Assembly (NCBI GenBank): GCA_050945815.1 | Contig: JBMNTQ010000126.1 | Location: 1-5,844 of the forward strand | From: JBMNTQ01 sp050945815 | GTDB lineage: Bacteria > Bacillota > Clostridia > Christensenellales > JBMNTQ01 | DNA length: 5,844 nt | Direction of reading: 5' to 3' | Part shown: positions 4,770-5,844 of the stretch, piece after piece | Position numbering within the stretch: the first letter of the stretch is position 1 | Layout: every line of letters starts with the position of its first letter | Notes under the pieces: generated by a model | The model's database searches: none | Seen by the model: the letters and a program-made list of their open reading frames with translations, nothing else | What the model was told of the DNA's origin: nothing | Translations under genes and position numbers: made by a program

Positions 4770-5844
4770 ATGGATAAAGGTGCACATTTTTACTGCTGTG
4801 ATTTTCAGATACATACACCGCGTGATCCACAATGGAAAGGAATCGGGGCGCTAACAGAAGACGAGAGAAAGGAATATGCTGAGTCTTTTGTTGCCGCTTG
4901 TAGAAATCGTGGTGTTCAGGCTGTTGCGATTACAGACCACCATGACTTTACTTTTTTTCCATATATCAAGAAAGCCGCCGAAGACGAATTAACCGAAGGC
5001 GGGCTCCAAGTTGAAAAAGAAAAGCAGCTTATCGTTTTCCCCGGAATGGAACTTACATTAGGGAAGCCACCTTGTCAAGCACTGCTAATTCTGAATGCAG
5101 ACTTTCCTCCTGAACAGTTGAGCACTATCATTGCAAAATTATCAATAAATCAAAATCCATCGATTGATGAAAAGAACAAATGCCCAGTTGAGAAAATTTC
5201 TCACACGAATGATCTTAAACATTTGTATGATGAGCTTGACAGTTTGTCATACGTAAAAGGTCAATACATAGTTTTGCCGAATGTGAGCGATGGAGGGAGT
5301 CATACCCTCCTGCGATCAGGATTTGAAAATTATTATAAAACCATGCCATGCGTTGGTGGTTACGTAGATGGGGCTATTACAAAGCTTGGGACAGGAAATC
5401 AAAATATACTTGCAGGCAAGAGCCAAGCACATGGGCATAAATCTATCGCAGTTCTGCAGACATCCGATATGCGTACACGCGATTTTGCAACATTAGGACA
5501 GTTTTGTACATGGGTGAAATGGTCAGAACCAACAGCTGAAGCTATAAGACAAGCATGTTTAGCTTGCGAGTCTCGGCTAGATATAAATGCGCCAAAGCTT
5601 CCTGTTGCTTGGATAGAATCAATAAGTGTATCAAACTCTAAATTTATGGGGCCTATTGAAATTGCCTTTAATCCACAATACAATGCCCTCATTGGTGGCA
5701 GAGGCACAGGCAAATCTACTATCCTTGAGTATATTCGCTGGGCTTTATGTGATCAGCAAAACCACGATGAAGCAGAATTATCTTCCGTGCAAAGTAGACG
5801 ACAAAGTTTAATTGAAAAAACTCTAAAGGATTTTAATAGTGATA
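4770..5844 (+). CDS. PHP-domain and P-loop ATPase protein, TrlF-like (3' end outside window)
   Basis: The frame is open from the ATG at 4770 to the window end (358 codons) with no stop, and AAGGAGG at 4754-4760 supports the start. Residues 1 to about 250 resemble a PHP phosphoesterase domain: CDFQIHTP (10-17), AVAITDHHDF (51-60), FPGMELT (90-96), and a late block SIAVLQTSDMRTRD followed by GQFCTWVKWSEPTAEAIRQA. An SMC/Rad50-like ATPase begins near 280, with Walker A GGRGTGKST at 309-317. This order matches TrlF-family AAA-like ATPases. PHP domains hydrolyse phosphoesters using metals. Here Gln13 replaces the first His of the usual HxH motif and Arg235 replaces the His of SDxH, so activity is uncertain. 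Walker B, signature and any coiled coil would lie downstream. It is likely island cargo; a defence role is inference. Confidence 0.85.
   Translation, partial: MDKGAHFYCCDFQIHTPRDPQWKGIGALTEDERKEYAESFVAACRNRGVQAVAITDHHDFTFFPYIKKAAEDELTEGGLQVEKEKQLIVFPGMELTLGKPPCQALLILNADFPPEQLSTIIAKLSINQNPSIDEKNKCPVEKISHTNDLKHLYDELDSLSYVKGQYIVLPNVSDGGSHTLLRSGFENYYKTMPCVGGYVDGAITKLGTGNQNILAGKSQAHGHKSIAVLQTSDMRTRDFATLGQFCTWVKWSEPTAEAIRQACLACESRLDINAPKLPVAWIESISVSNSKFMGPIEIAFNPQYNALIGGRGTGKSTILEYIRWALCDQQNHDEAELSSVQSRRQSLIEKTLKDFNSD

Noticed and set aside
5399..5713. A 104-codon minus-strand frame inside the PHP-ATPase gene
   Set aside because: The plus-strand frame there carries conserved PHP motifs and a Walker A, so this is a shadow.
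1..5844. CRISPR array, rRNA or riboswitch
   Set aside because: No regularly spaced repeats, no rRNA-like conserved segments and no recognisable riboswitch core were seen on either strand.

Overview
This 5.8 kb window looks like one end of an integrated genomic island in a Bacillota, probably clostridial, chromosome. The evidence is strong AGGAGG-type Shine-Dalgarno sequences before most genes, a tRNA gene with an encoded CCA end, and integrase, excisionase, toxin-antitoxin and IS families typical of mobile elements in that group. No species assignment is possible from the sequence alone.

Layout, left to right. Positions 1-56 are the 3' part of a class II tRNA gene, most likely tRNA-Ser(CGA), followed directly by an intrinsic terminator (56-90). 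A tyrosine recombinase (92-1270, minus strand) ends two bases beyond that terminator. This is the classic geometry of an element inserted at a tRNA 3' end, with attL or attR at the tRNA. Next, also on the minus strand, is a type II toxin-antitoxin operon: a Phd/YefM-like antitoxin (1767-2027) overlapping a RelE/ParE-like toxin (1448-1777). It has a recognisable promoter, an inverted repeat that could be its operator, and its own terminator. A small excisionase-type helix-turn-helix protein (2200-2409, minus strand) follows.

Positions 2410-2814 hold no convincing gene, but contain palindromes, a perfect 11-bp inverted repeat and a plus-strand extended -10 promoter with a Shine-Dalgarno-like sequence after it. 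An IS1182-family insertion sequence (about 2815-4464) with an intact transposase comes next. To its right are a small hydrophobic reading frame and, from 4770 to the end of the window, the first 358 codons of a PHP-domain plus P-loop ATPase protein resembling the TrlF family. That gene is incomplete because the window stops.

Functionally, integrase and the excisionase-like protein would control integration and excision, and the toxin-antitoxin pair would stabilise the island. The PHP-ATPase, perhaps with the small membrane peptide before it, looks like cargo, possibly a defence or nucleic-acid-processing function. The IS appears to have landed between a promoter plus ribosome-binding-like sequence and this cargo operon. 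The most interesting part is the right side, where the PHP-ATPase has non-canonical residues at two expected metal-ligand positions and is preceded by an unrecognised hydrophobic peptide.
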